Of a stretch of 64,000 nt of DNA, positions 53,197 to 62,693 are shown piece after piece. Source of the stretch: Tianweitania populi. Lineage in GTDB: Bacteria; Pseudomonadota; Alphaproteobacteria; Rhizobiales; Rhizobiaceae. The stretch lies in NCBI RefSeq assembly GCF_014652875.1, contig NZ_BMZQ01000001.1, positions 1,612,001 through 1,676,000 on the forward strand, read 5' to 3'. Within the stretch, counting starts at the first letter, position 1. Each line of letters opens with the position of its first letter. The notes under the pieces were generated by a model. That model saw nothing but the letters and a program-made list of their open reading frames with translations. It was not told the origin of the DNA and did not search any database. A program made the position numbers and the translations under genes.

Positions 53197-54717
53197 ATGC
53201 CGTTGATGTCCCGCACTGCCTTCTTCGCCGGCGTTGCCGCCGGCGCCCTGGCCTTCGCCTTGCCGCTTTCGGCGCCGGCCTCGGCCCAGGATGCCAAGTC
53301 CGTCACGATCGCCATGCGCGTGTCGGTCAACACGCTTGATCCGCACATGACCGCGTCGGTGGGTTCGGACCTCAGCGTCCTCAGCCACATCTATCCGTCG
53401 CTTCTTCTGCGCGCACCGGACCTGAAGCTGCAACCCGCGCTCGCCAAGAAGTGGACCATGGTGGATGATGTCACCTGGCGCTTTGAACTGGCGGAAGGCG
53501 CCACTTTCGCCAATGGCGAAAAGATCGATGCCGCAGCCGTGAAGTGGAATCTCGATCGCGTGCGCGACAAGGCGGTCGGTGCGCGTATTGCAGCCTGGTT
53601 CGAACTGGTCTCGGACGTGCGCGTGGTTGATCCACTGACGGTAGAGGTGAAAACCTCTTCGCCCTACCCCGCTTTTGCCGACCAACTGTCGATGTTCTTC
53701 CTGTTGCCGCCAGAATGGGCAAAAACTCACAATCCGGCATCCGAAACCATGTCGGGCGGCCCTTACACCGTGGCAGAGAACGTGCCGGGCGACCACATCA
53801 CGCTGAAGGCCAATCCGGATTACTGGGGCGAAAAGCCTGCCTTCGATACCGTCAACTTCCGCACCATTCCAGAGATCGGCAGCCGGGTTGCTGCCTTGAT
53901 GGCTGGCGAAGTCGATCTCGTGACAGGCGTTCCCACGACAGAGATCGAACGCATCAACGCTTCCGGCAATGCCCATGCGGATGCTGTTGATTCAACACGG
54001 TCGATGCTGGTGAAGATCAATCATCAGAAGAACCCGATGGAGAACCTGAAATTTCGTCAGGCGCTGAACTACGCTATCGACAAGGAAGGCATCGTTCAAT
54101 CCATCTTCGACGGTAAGGCCACGGTGTCTAACTGCCAGATCCTCTCACCAGACTATTTCGGTTACAACCCCGACCTCAAGCCCTACCCTTACGATCCCGA
54201 TAAAGCGGCTCAGCTTCTGGAAGAATCGGGCGTCGATCTTTCCACGCCGCTCGAGGTTGAAGTTCCTGTTTCCACCTATTTGCAGGGAGACGAGGTAACG
54301 CAAATTATCGCCTCTCAGCTGCAAGAAATTGGCCTCACTGTGAAGATCAGCGAGATCGACTTCGGCGCTTTCATGAACAAGCAGATCAAGGCGCGCGATT
54401 TGGCGCAGATGGCGGTTCAGGGTCTTGCGTGGCCGACAATCGATGCTGACGGCATGCTTACGATGTTTGCGCCCGGTAACGTCTACGACTACTGGAACAA
54501 TGCTGATTTCGGCAAACTGCTGGATGAGGGCCGTGCGACGACCGATCCTGAGAAGCGCAAGACCATCTACGCGGAAGCTACCAAGCTGATGTGCGATCAA
54601 GCCGCTTCCGTCTTCCTGTACCAGCAGCCAGCCACCTTCGGCGTCTCGAACAAGGTGACATGGCAGCCGCGCGGCGACGACTGGGTTCGTGCCTTCGACA
54701 TGAGCGTTAAAGAGTAA
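53197..54717 (+). CDS. Peptide-type ABC transporter substrate-binding protein
   Basis: The 506-residue protein has a Sec signal (AFFAGVAAGALAFALPLSAPASAQ, cleavage near AQDAKS) and the DppA-type fold: SVNTLDPHMTASVG, LEPALAKKWTMVDDVTWRFELAEGATFANGEKIDAAAVKWNLDRV reduced here to WRFELAEGATFANGEK, MSGGPYTVAENVPGDHI, and LKFRQALNYAIDKEGIV. It is the binding protein of the adjacent DppBCDF-like importer. The ligand should be the substrate of the hydantoinase/opine dehydrogenase operon. A perfect hairpin follows its stop at 54741-54773. Confidence 0.9.
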   Translation: MPLMSRTAFFAGVAAGALAFALPLSAPASAQDAKSVTIAMRVSVNTLDPHMTASVGSDLSVLSHIYPSLLLRAPDLKLQPALAKKWTMVDDVTWRFELAEGATFANGEKIDAAAVKWNLDRVRDKAVGARIAAWFELVSDVRVVDPLTVEVKTSSPYPAFADQLSMFFLLPPEWAKTHNPASETMSGGPYTVAENVPGDHITLKANPDYWGEKPAFDTVNFRTIPEIGSRVAALMAGEVDLVTGVPTTEIERINASGNAHADAVDSTRSMLVKINHQKNPMENLKFRQALNYAIDKEGIVQSIFDGKATVSNCQILSPDYFGYNPDLKPYPYDPDKAAQLLEESGVDLSTPLEVEVPVSTYLQGDEVTQIIASQLQEIGLTVKISEIDFGAFMNKQIKARDLAQMAVQGLAWPTIDADGMLTMFAPGNVYDYWNNADFGKLLDEGRATTDPEKRKTIYAEATKLMCDQAASVFLYQQPATFGVSNKVTWQPRGDDWVRAFDMSVKE

Positions 54718-55191
54718 TGGTTTAAATACTTCCGGAACAAACCTTGAGCCAAGCTGATAGCATGGCTCAAGGTGCCACATCATTCAGCGCGCTGCGCGAT
54801 CGAGCGCACTAACGGGGAACCGAAAGCTGATCAGAGAAGCATTTGAAAGGCGAACGTAGACCGCTCTCGGTACCCTCGATAGCCCTCGAAGGCTTAGAAG
54901 ACCTAAGAATTCGAAGCCCTAGTTCGCTTCCGGTTCAGAAGCGGCTGAGACGATGCCTATCTACCGATAGCCAGCTACCGGCGACATATCATAACAAGGG
55001 AATACGGTCCTCGCCTCGAAAGCTGCTTGTTCAATCAGATCGCTCAAAACTTCGATACTTACATCCTGAACAAGCTAGGCTTATTGCAGATTAAGGACAC
55101 AGGCGCCCACCATGATGAAAAATAGCTCGCACAGCCATTTCCCAGAAAGCTCGCAGTTTGGCTGATGTGGGATCAGGTCACCCACTGTCGT
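54718..55191. other. Gap between operons
   Basis: About 470 bases with no supported gene. The first part holds a terminator-like hairpin; the remainder is AT-rich with scattered small frames of no recognisable product. Confidence 0.5.
54741..54773 (+). terminator. Hairpin after the ABC operon
   Basis: ACCTTGAGCCA (54741-54751) and TGGCTCAAGGT (54763-54773) form a perfect 11-bp stem with an 11-base loop. There is no T run, so it may protect the mRNA end or pause polymerase. Confidence 0.5.
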
Positions 55192-56115
55192 CTATCCGAC
55201 AGCCTGACGTTTGGCGAACTGTTCAGCCGTCGCGTAGGACTTCTGAGTACCGCGCCGGGTAACGGTGTCCGCTGCGTAAGCAGCAGCTTGTTTGAGCGCG
55301 GCTAGGACGGGGGTACCTCCGGCGAAGAAATGCGCGAAGGCGCCGATGAAAGCATCGCCGGCTCCGGTCGTGTCTACAGGCACGACGTCTACTGCATCGA
55401 CGCGTTGCGTCTGGCCGGCTTCTACCAGTAACGCGCCGCGCGATCCCATGGTCACGATCACGGTGCCGATACCCCGGCTGATCAAACTGCGTGCTGCAGT
55501 TTCAGCCTCGGTTTCGCTACCGACCGGTAATCCAGACAAGATGGCGAGTTCCGTCTCATTGGGAACCAGGAAATCCACCGCTGCTATTCGCGCTACGTCG
55601 AGGTCGGCGGCAGCAGGAGCCGGGTTCAGAACGGTCTTCACGCCGTTCGCCTTTGCCCAGGCGATCGTACGGTAAACAGTCGGCGCGGGAACTTCCATCT
55701 GCAGCAGGATCAGATTGCAGGCTTTAAGCTGGTCCGCAGCAGCATCGACATCACCGGGCAGAAGGTGGGCGTTAGCGCCCGGGACGATCAGGATCGAGTT
55801 TTCACCTGACGCGTCCACAAAGATCGGGGCAACGCCTGACGAGACACCGGGCACCTTGCCGACAAACGTCGTGTCGATCCCGTTGGCTTCAAAGTTGCGG
55901 ACGGTCGCATCCGCGAAGGCGTCGTCGCCAACCTTGGTAACGATCATGACATCTGATCCGAGACGCGCGGCTGCAACTGCCTGGTTTGCGCCCTTTCCTC
56001 CGTGGCCCATCTCGAAGCTCGGTGCTTCGAGCGTCTCGCCGGGATCAGGCATGCGCGTGACATAGGTCACAAGATCCATCATGTTCGAACCGACAACGGC
56101 AACTTTCTGGGTCAT
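55192..56115 (-). CDS. Ribokinase / deoxyribokinase (PfkB family)
   Basis: The 307-residue PfkB-family kinase has VVGSNMMDLVTYVTRMPDPGETL, the GGKGANQAVAAARLG substrate/ATP motif, LNPAPAA and the C-terminal TTGAGDAFIGAFAHF with the catalytic Asp. It phosphorylates a pentose at O5. NxxMDLVTYVT in place of the usual NADLV is seen in deoxyribokinases, which suits the deoC gene in this operon, though ribose is possible. It is last in the minus-strand operon. Confidence 0.87.
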   Translation of the reverse strand: MTQKVAVVGSNMMDLVTYVTRMPDPGETLEAPSFEMGHGGKGANQAVAAARLGSDVMIVTKVGDDAFADATVRNFEANGIDTTFVGKVPGVSSGVAPIFVDASGENSILIVPGANAHLLPGDVDAAADQLKACNLILLQMEVPAPTVYRTIAWAKANGVKTVLNPAPAAADLDVARIAAVDFLVPNETELAILSGLPVGSETEAETAARSLISRGIGTVIVTMGSRGALLVEAGQTQRVDAVDVVPVDTTGAGDAFIGAFAHFFAGGTPVLAALKQAAAYAADTVTRRGTQKSYATAEQFAKRQAVG

Positions 56116-56124
56116 GAAGCCTCT

Positions 56125-57204
56125 TCAGCGATAGGATGCAAAACGTTCGCTTTCAGCCAGAGCTTCCGCCTTGTTGAGATAACCTAGCCGCACGTCGAAG
56201 GACGCACTTTCGCCGCTTCTCAACTCAAGAACATTGTTCTTAGCACGCTCCGCGGTGTAGCCCTCGGGCTCGCAGGTTGAAGGAAGCGCGAATGCGGCCA
56301 CGGACTGGTCGCCGCCGTTCAGGATCCAGCGAACGGTCTTGCGAAATTGATCCGGACGGTACCGCATGGCAAATGCATCACCCTGTGGCCTGAGCAGCAT
56401 GGCGTGGGTCTTGCCTTTATCGTCTCTTTCCAGTCCTTCGACATAAAAGACCTGTTCGGGATCATAGCTCGCACCTTGGGCCAGGAAGCGTGACTCCGAG
56501 GGGTCTGCGGCGAGCCTGTCGATGAAGGCCAGGTATTCAGGATTTGGTCGAACATGGCGCGGCACGGCACGGCGCACGCGTGTCGACGCAGCGTCGAACG
56601 GCGTTTGCTGGAGAAGCTCCGCACCTTCCGCGTAAGCAAAGTTGGCATGACACATATACATGAGATCCATCGGCAAGGCCGACAGGTTCTCCACGACCAT
56701 GGCCATGTCGAACAGCGCGCTGCCTTCGCGCAAGGTAACGCTCGGTCGTGCAAGATAATGCGGGCCGAAGCCCATGGCATAGTCATACGTGCCCAGGACA
56801 CGAAGAAACGGACCTTCCTCATCCTCGCCGGCTTCGATCGCAGCAGTATCCATCGGCGCACACGGCATTTCACCATGCGCGGCATGATCATCCCCGGGAC
56901 CGGGCACGCCGTTGCGCAGCAGTCCGGAGTGGAAGGCGAAGCAGCCGTAGGTTTCTCCAATCGTCGTGACCCGCCTGGGCGCGGGGAAGAAGCTCTTCAT
57001 CGTCAGGTCGACATCGTCGAACGCGGCCGACCAGATCATCTGACCAAGGTAAGGCAGCACGACGAGGCTGCCCCGCGCATGGGACAAGCGGATCGCCTCC
57101 ACGCCCGTCGAATACCGAAACAGCGTCGCGGTTAGTTCGCCATGCTGAACCCATGGCCGTTCGACCTCATCGAAAAAGGCAGGCCGAAGGTGGGCGATGG
57201 TCAT
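56125..57204 (-). CDS. DUF4432 aldose 1-epimerase-like protein
   Basis: The 359-residue protein belongs to the DUF4432 family, related in fold to aldose 1-epimerases (galactose mutarotase). Segments include SHARGSLVVLPYLGQMIWSAAFD, SFFPAPRRVTTIGETYGCFAFHSGLLRNGVPGP, and HANFAYAEGAEL with QVFYVEGLERDDKGKTHAMLLRP. A sugar mutarotase role fits between a sugar importer and a sugar kinase. It is 9 bases before ribokinase and overlaps the permease by 4 bases (57201-57204), so translation is coupled. Confidence 0.78.
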   Translation of the reverse strand: MTIAHLRPAFFDEVERPWVQHGELTATLFRYSTGVEAIRLSHARGSLVVLPYLGQMIWSAAFDDVDLTMKSFFPAPRRVTTIGETYGCFAFHSGLLRNGVPGPGDDHAAHGEMPCAPMDTAAIEAGEDEEGPFLRVLGTYDYAMGFGPHYLARPSVTLREGSALFDMAMVVENLSALPMDLMYMCHANFAYAEGAELLQQTPFDAASTRVRRAVPRHVRPNPEYLAFIDRLAADPSESRFLAQGASYDPEQVFYVEGLERDDKGKTHAMLLRPQGDAFAMRYRPDQFRKTVRWILNGGDQSVAAFALPSTCEPEGYTAERAKNNVLELRSGESASFDVRLGYLNKAEALAESERFASYR

Positions 57205-58196
57205 CGTGCGCGGTTCCTGAAAGCATTGATCGCGATGACGATGAGCAGGAACGCGCCCCAGATGAAGTCGATCAAGTGGTTCGAAAAGCGCATCATCTGG
57301 AAGCCGCTGGACAACAGCATGAGTGCAATCACAGCGATCGAGACCCCAAGCACCGTACCCCGCCCACCAGCTGGATTAGTGCCACCAAGAACAGCGATCA
57401 ACACCGCCTGAAGCAGATAGGAGGTGCCGTAATCGGACTTCGCCGCGTTTGTTCGCCCAGACAACATGATACCCGCGATCGAGGCTAGAACGCCGGTTGT
57501 CATATAGGACAGGATGATCATCCGCTCCGAGCGGAGGCCCGCGAAGACGGCGGCTCGTGGATTGGTGCCTATCAGCATGAGCTTGGTGCCGAAAGGTGTG
57601 CGCGTAAGCACGAGGGCGATTGTTATGGCCACAAGCAGGAACAGAACCAGCGGGGCGGCAATGCCAAAGACCTTGCCATTCCCGATCATCCCCCAATAAG
57701 CGGGAAAGCCGGTAATGGCAGGCCCGCCTGTCAGCACCACGCAAAGCCCTACAAAAATCTGACCCGTGCCGAGCGTCGCCAGGATCGGCGTGATCTTTGT
57801 TTTTGCGATCAGCAGTCCATTGATGAGCCCCGCGATCAGACCAACCATCATGGCCAGCAAAGCGCCCGAGCCAACGCGCATGACCTCTTCCAGGCCGGTG
57901 GCACCTGGCTCAGCCACCATGATCCGGGTAAAGAACACACCAGCAAGAATGCCCGACAGGTTGGCGACGCCGATCACCGAAAGGTCGATCCCCCCGGTCA
58001 GCATGGCCAGCATCATCGCAATGGCGAGAATGCCGAGCTCAGGAAAAATGAAGCTGATGCTTTCGAAGTTGTAGTAGCGCAGGAACCGGCTTGGTTCGAG
58101 GAACGACATGGTCGCGAAGATCACGAGCGTAATGATCAGAAGCTGCGCGATGTTGTTGTCCCGGTCGATGATCCGGCGAAAATCGAACTTGCCCAT
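57201..58196 (-). CDS. Sugar ABC transporter permease (RbsC/LsrC-like) 1
   Basis: The 331-residue membrane protein has eight to ten helices and the ribose-type permease motifs: AMMLAMLTGGIDLSVIGVANLSG, LNGLLIAKTKITPILATLGTGQIFVGL, GTNPRAAVFAGL and GGTNPAGGRGTVLGVSIAVIALMLLSSGFQMM. It is one of two permeases that form a heterodimer with the ATPase at 59177. The GTNPRAA.FAGL loop contacts the ATPase in this class. Confidence 0.9.
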   Translation of the reverse strand: MGKFDFRRIIDRDNNIAQLLIITLVIFATMSFLEPSRFLRYYNFESISFIFPELGILAIAMMLAMLTGGIDLSVIGVANLSGILAGVFFTRIMVAEPGATGLEEVMRVGSGALLAMMVGLIAGLINGLLIAKTKITPILATLGTGQIFVGLCVVLTGGPAITGFPAYWGMIGNGKVFGIAAPLVLFLLVAITIALVLTRTPFGTKLMLIGTNPRAAVFAGLRSERMIILSYMTTGVLASIAGIMLSGRTNAAKSDYGTSYLLQAVLIAVLGGTNPAGGRGTVLGVSIAVIALMLLSSGFQMMRFSNHLIDFIWGAFLLIVIAINAFRNRAR

Positions 58197-58199
58197 GGG

Positions 58200-59177
58200 T
58201 CAGCTCCCTGCCTTCGCCTTGCGGCGGTCTCGCAAAGCCGTGACGGCGGTGGCGACGACGATAACCGCGCCCACGACGACGCTTTGCCAGGTGTTGTCGA
58301 CGCGAAGGATGATGAGGCTGTTCTTGATCAGCACAAGCAGCGCGACACCCAGGATCGTGCCAAGCACCGAACCTCGGCCGCCGAAGATCGAGGCTCCGCC
58401 AAGCACGACGGCTGCAATGACATCGAGTTCATAGCCGACGAAATCACGCGGGTTTGCCAGCCAGATCATCGACGCATGCAACAAACCGGCGAAACCCGCC
58501 AGCGCACCTGCCGCAATATACACGGCATAAACGATGCGCCGGGTCGGAAAGCCCACTCGGCGGGCGGATTCCGGATCACCTCCATAGGCGTGCAAGCCGC
58601 GGCCGAGCATGGTGCGGGTCAGAAACAACCAGACCAGAACGGCAAGGCCGAGATAAACGAAGATCATCAGCGTCAACTGGCTGCCGGCGATTGAAACTGT
58701 GGATCGGCCAAAGCCGATAAGAGACTGCGGCATCCGGTCGATATTGACGATACTGGTGCCCACAAGCCCGAGCAGAAGGCCACGCACGACCGACGCGGTA
58801 CCAAGCGTGACGATAAGCGGGATCATCCTGAACGTATGGATGAACACGGCATTCAGGAGCCCGCAAAACGCGCCGATGAGCGTCGCGGCGATGAATGGAA
58901 GAACGACCCCCTGATACCCGAAATGGTTCATGGCGATGACAGTCAGATACATCGCCGCCGCCGCGAAGGCTGGGAAAGAGACGTCGATGCCGCCCGAGAT
59001 CATCACCAGAAGCACCGCGAGTGCCATGATGCCGATCACCACATTGGCGCGAACCAGATTGAATATATTGTCTGGCTGCCAGAATGCGGGATTGATCGCG
59101 CCGATGATGACGATCGCGGCGAGAAGGACGAGCGCGACGGCTGCCTCCGAGCGGTGCAGAAAAGCTGGAAGGCGCAT
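58200..59177 (-). CDS. Sugar ABC transporter permease (RbsC/LsrD-like) 2
   Basis: The 325-residue membrane protein is the second permease. It has AVLLVMISGGIDVSFPAFAAAAMYL, MIPLIVTLGTASVVRGLLLG, AYGGDPESARRVGFPTRRIVYAVYIAAGALAGFAGL and GGASIFGGRGSVLGTILGVALLVLIKN. Its ATG shares one base with the ATPase stop at 59177. Three bases separate it from the next permease. Confidence 0.9.
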   Translation of the reverse strand: MRLPAFLHRSEAAVALVLLAAIVIIGAINPAFWQPDNIFNLVRANVVIGIMALAVLLVMISGGIDVSFPAFAAAAMYLTVIAMNHFGYQGVVLPFIAATLIGAFCGLLNAVFIHTFRMIPLIVTLGTASVVRGLLLGLVGTSIVNIDRMPQSLIGFGRSTVSIAGSQLTLMIFVYLGLAVLVWLFLTRTMLGRGLHAYGGDPESARRVGFPTRRIVYAVYIAAGALAGFAGLLHASMIWLANPRDFVGYELDVIAAVVLGGASIFGGRGSVLGTILGVALLVLIKNSLIILRVDNTWQSVVVGAVIVVATAVTALRDRRKAKAGS

Positions 59178-60670
59178 CAGTCGAGCCCTTTGAGACGGGC
59201 GTGGATATCGTCTTCTTCCACGCCAACGGCTTGGATCTCGTCGATCAAGCGGCCACGATGCATCAAGAGGATGCGGTTACAATTCTGAATGAGCTCGGGC
59301 ACATCATCGGAAATCATTAGCACCGCCAGCCCGTTCTCAACGGCGAGTTTACGAAGCTGTCGATGGATTTCGGCCTTGGACCCGACATCGACACCGACGG
59401 TCGGACCATTGAGGATGAGCACCTTGGGGCCGGTTTGAAGCCAGCGCCCGATAACGACGCGCTGCTGATTGCCGCCGGACAGGAGCCCGACAGCCTTTTC
59501 GATGCCAGGGGTGGCAATCCGCAACGAGGACACCGTATCCTCCGCTGCTTGAGAAAAGGCCGTTTTGTCGACAAACGGTCCGCTCGACAGTCGGTCGATC
59601 ACACCGGCATTAATGTTGCGCGCAATGGACTGCGTCATGAACAGTCCCTCGGACAAGCGGTCTTCAGGCACGTAAGCGATGCCCGCGTCGATTGCCGCGT
59701 TGACATCCTTGGCTTCGATCGCATGCCCGTCGATTTCGATCCGCCCGCCGTGGTCAGGCGACAAGCCGAACAGTGCGAGCGCAAGTTCCGTCCGGCCTGA
59801 ACCGAGAAGGCCTGACAAGCCCACGATCTCACCGGAGCGCAGGGAGAATGAAACATCCTCGACCCGGCCAGGAACGGAAAGACCGGAAACGGCGAGACGA
59901 ATGGGCGCGTCAGAGGCTGGACCTTCGTATCGCTCGCCGCCGATATCTTGCCCGGTCATCGCCTTCGTTATGGAGCCTTCGGTGAAATCGGCGGTCGAGC
60001 CCTCGGCGACCTTGCGGCCGTTGCGAAAAATGACGATCCGCTCGGAAATTTCGAGCATCTCGCGCATCTTGTGGCTGACAAAGAGCACCGCGATCCCCTT
60101 TGCTTTGATCTCACGGACCAATGCGAAGAGACGATCGATCTCGCGACCCGTCAGCGCCGTGGTCGGCTCGTCCATGACCAGCAGACGCACCGGCGACATC
60201 AAGGCACGGGCGATGGCGACGAGTTGGCGGTCCGCGGTTGAAAGAGAACCGACCTCAGCTTCGAGATCGATGGAAACCCCAAGGCGATCCAGCGCTTCTT
60301 GTCCGATGCGGCGCGCCTCAGCCCGGTTCATCAACTGGCGCTTTTCGCCAAGGAAACGACTGAGAGCGAGATTTTCGGCAACCGTGAGGTTCGGAAACAG
60401 CGAGAAATCTTGATAAATCACCTGAACGCCGCGCGCGATTGCCTCACGCGGCGAAAGGGTGGCGATCTCTTCGCCATCGAAGACCAGCCGGCCTTGTTCA
60501 GGGCGGTAAATCCCGGAAAGCACCTTGATCAGCGTCGATTTGCCGGAACCGTTCTCGCCGGCAAGGCAGACAATCTCTGCCGGCTCGATGGAGAAATCGA
60601 CATTATTGAGCGCCGTCATTCCGGGAAAGCGCTTGGTTATGGAGGTTAGTTCGATCAACGGCGCTTGCAT
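59177..60670 (-). CDS. Sugar ABC transporter ATPase (RbsA/LsrA-like)
   Basis: The 497-residue ATPase has two fused nucleotide-binding domains. In the first: Walker A LAGENGSGKSTLIKVL, signature LSTADRQLVAIARAL and Walker B LLVMDEPTTALTG. In the second: GLSGLLGSGRTELALALFG, LSGGNQQRVVIGRWL and VLILNGPTVGVDVG. The second domain lacks the usual Glu after Walker B, as in other RbsA proteins. ATG 60670 follows AAGGAG. It powers sugar import with the two permeases. Confidence 0.92.
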   Translation of the reverse strand: MQAPLIELTSITKRFPGMTALNNVDFSIEPAEIVCLAGENGSGKSTLIKVLSGIYRPEQGRLVFDGEEIATLSPREAIARGVQVIYQDFSLFPNLTVAENLALSRFLGEKRQLMNRAEARRIGQEALDRLGVSIDLEAEVGSLSTADRQLVAIARALMSPVRLLVMDEPTTALTGREIDRLFALVREIKAKGIAVLFVSHKMREMLEISERIVIFRNGRKVAEGSTADFTEGSITKAMTGQDIGGERYEGPASDAPIRLAVSGLSVPGRVEDVSFSLRSGEIVGLSGLLGSGRTELALALFGLSPDHGGRIEIDGHAIEAKDVNAAIDAGIAYVPEDRLSEGLFMTQSIARNINAGVIDRLSSGPFVDKTAFSQAAEDTVSSLRIATPGIEKAVGLLSGGNQQRVVIGRWLQTGPKVLILNGPTVGVDVGSKAEIHRQLRKLAVENGLAVLMISDDVPELIQNCNRILLMHRGRLIDEIQAVGVEEDDIHARLKGLD

Positions 60671-60738
60671 GGCCGCTCCTTGCCTTCGCGGACGACGAAA
60701 CGGGACGCTTGCGCGCCCCGTTTGAAGATTGCCGGCGA

Positions 60739-61785
60739 TTAGAACGGATACTTGTCCATGTTCTCGGCGGTGACGCCGACCCAACCCTGCCCATAAAGCA
60801 GGTTCGCGGCACCGCCCTGCGGTGTCGTGAGGTTCTCGTAGCCACCCAGGCCAAGGTTCAAACCAGCCTTGATCTCGGCCTTCTTATCCGTGAGAGCCAT
60901 GACCGCCAGGGTGTTCATTGCGTATCCGGCAACGGCCGGGTCCCAGAACTGGATGTATTGAATGTCACCATTCTTCAGATACTCGCCTGCAACCGAAGGC
61001 AGACCGGTACCAGCGAAGAACAGCTTGTCCTTCAATCCACGTTCCGCGATCAACCGTCCAGCACCGGCCGATGTCGGCATCGGACCGCCAAGAATGCCCT
61101 TCAGCTTGGGATAGGTGGTCAGCGTTTCCGACAAGCGGGTATAGTCGGTGTTGGCGTCATCATAGGTTTCGAGACGCTTCGTGGCCTGCTTCATGTTGGG
61201 GAAGTTGGCTTCCTGATAGGCAACCGCGCCATCAATCCATTCGTTCTGGGATTGGGACGTCAAGCTGCCGACCGTGGTGACATACTCACCCTCGCCGCCC
61301 ATGCTCTTGCCTAGCACTTCCATCAACTTGGCGCCGTAGGCCTTATTGTCGAAGGCTTCGAGGATATAGTCCGCGTTCTTCAGGTTCGACGCCTCATGGG
61401 CGATCACCACGATGCCGCGATCACGTGCTTTCTGAAGCACAGGCTCGACGGCCTCGATGGAAAACGGGACGATCGTGATTGCATCGACTCCCTGTGCAAT
61501 CAGGTTTTCAACGAGCTGCACCTGAGCGGCAGCGTCGGCAGCGCTCGGACCGACCTGCCAGACGTCGTGCCCGGTGTCCTCGCCGAACTGCTTCACGCCT
61601 TCGCGCATACGGTCGAACCAGGCGATACCGTCGACCTTCACAACGGTGGCGATAACGAACTTCTTGCCCGTCGCCTCAGCCGAAATGTCCTTGCGCGCAT
61701 TCGTGGTGTCAACGACACTTTGGGCGAGTGCGGGTCCTGCCAAAAATGGCAGAACCGCCGCCAAAGCCAAGATCTGCTTTCTCAT
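60739..61785 (-). CDS. Sugar ABC transporter substrate-binding protein (LsrB/RhaS-like)
   Basis: The 348-residue protein has a Sec signal (ILALAAVLPFLAGPALA, cleavage near ALAQS) and the periplasmic-binding fold of the ribose/AI-2 type: KVDGIAWFDRMREGVKQFGEDTGHD, QVQLVENLIAQGVDAITIVPFSIEAVEPVLQKARDRGIVVIAHE, and a C-terminal GWVGVTAENMDKYPF that resembles LsrB (AI-2) and RhaS (rhamnose) proteins. The ligand is likely a pentose or deoxy sugar because of the neighbouring deoC and kinase. ATG 61785 follows GGGAGGA. It is the second gene of the operon. Confidence 0.87.
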   Translation of the reverse strand: MRKQILALAAVLPFLAGPALAQSVVDTTNARKDISAEATGKKFVIATVVKVDGIAWFDRMREGVKQFGEDTGHDVWQVGPSAADAAAQVQLVENLIAQGVDAITIVPFSIEAVEPVLQKARDRGIVVIAHEASNLKNADYILEAFDNKAYGAKLMEVLGKSMGGEGEYVTTVGSLTSQSQNEWIDGAVAYQEANFPNMKQATKRLETYDDANTDYTRLSETLTTYPKLKGILGGPMPTSAGAGRLIAERGLKDKLFFAGTGLPSVAGEYLKNGDIQYIQFWDPAVAGYAMNTLAVMALTDKKAEIKAGLNLGLGGYENLTTPQGGAANLLYGQGWVGVTAENMDKYPF

Positions 61786-61859
61786 TCTACTTCCTCCCGT
61801 ATGTTTCAATAAAAGATCGGACGAACACTGGCCGCTCGACATTCCTTTCCGCGAGACCG

Positions 61860-62555
61860 TCAGTACCCCGCCGGCGCGTCGCTTGCTCCCGATACGATGG
61901 CCACACTGGCGCTGGCACCTATGCGGTTGGCACCGGCCTCAACCATCGCAACCGCAGTCTGCGCATCACGAATACCGCCGGAAGCCTTGACACCAAGCTT
62001 GTCGCCAACGATCCGGCGCATCAGCTTGACATCATCGATCGTTGCGCCGCCAGTCGAAAAGCCCGTCGATGTCTTGACGAAGTCGGCACCGACTTCAGCT
62101 GCGATCCGGCAAGCCGTTTCCTTCTGCGCATCGTTGAGCAGTGCGGTTTCGAGAATGACCTTCAAGACCTTGCCGTGACAAGCCTCGCGAACGGCTCGGA
62201 TATCGGCTTCGACGCGTGCAAGATCGCCTTCGCGAAGAGCGCCGATGTCGAGAACCATGTCGAGTTCGTCCGCACCGGCCTTTACCAAGGCTGCGGCTTC
62301 AAGCGCCTTGCTCTCCGCTCCAGACGCCCCAAGAGGAAAGCCGAGAACGGCGCAGGTCATGACTGCACTGTTCTTCAGGCGTTGGGCGACAAAGCCTGCA
62401 TGGACGCCGTTGACGCAAACGGACGCAAAGCCATGCTCCAGCGCTTCGTCGCAATGACGCGCCACATCGGCCCGCGATGCGTCCGGCTTAAGCACGGTAT
62501 GATCGATGAGCCCGGCGAGTTCAATGCTCGCCTCCGCAGCCTTGTTCGTGCTCAT
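61860..62555 (-). CDS. deoC: Deoxyribose-phosphate aldolase
   Basis: DeoC splits 2-deoxy-D-ribose 5-phosphate into glyceraldehyde 3-phosphate and acetaldehyde. The 231-residue protein has the class I residues: Schiff-base Lys161 (FVKTSTGFS), Lys190 (VKASGGIRD), and the proton relay Asp99 in ELDMVLDIG with Lys132 in LKVILET. IDHTVLKPDAS near residue 17 is also diagnostic. ATG 62555 follows GGGAGGATAG. It leads the operon of importer, mutarotase-like protein and kinase. Confidence 0.94.
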   Translation of the reverse strand: MSTNKAAEASIELAGLIDHTVLKPDASRADVARHCDEALEHGFASVCVNGVHAGFVAQRLKNSAVMTCAVLGFPLGASGAESKALEAAALVKAGADELDMVLDIGALREGDLARVEADIRAVREACHGKVLKVILETALLNDAQKETACRIAAEVGADFVKTSTGFSTGGATIDDVKLMRRIVGDKLGVKASGGIRDAQTAVAMVEAGANRIGASASVAIVSGASDAPAGY

Positions 62556-62580
62556 CCTATCCTCCCATCTGTGACAATCT

Positions 62581-62595
62581 TCACAGAATATGTGA
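62581..62595. promoter_or_regulatory. 15-bp palindrome in the deoC/deoR gap
   Basis: TCACA (62581-62585) and TGTGA (62591-62595) flank five bases, 26 bases from the deoC start. The layout is an inverted repeat suited to a DeoR- or CRP-type protein. Confidence 0.4.
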
Positions 62596-62614
62596 TATGT
62601 CTTCCATGAACCTG

Positions 62615-62626
62615 TTGACCGGTCAA
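62615..62626. promoter_or_regulatory. 12-bp palindrome TTGACCGGTCAA
   Basis: A perfect dyad in the same divergent gap. TTGACC at either end resembles a -35 hexamer, so binding here could block both promoters. Confidence 0.4.
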
Positions 62627-62693
62627 GCGAACAATTTGACAATTAGCGGGATCGAATGGGATGGGCGGTTTATTAGGTCTGAGGAAAGTTAAG

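Noticed and set aside
54843-55094. 83-codon frame after the ABC operon
   Set aside because: No ribosome site, no similarity, low-quality composition.
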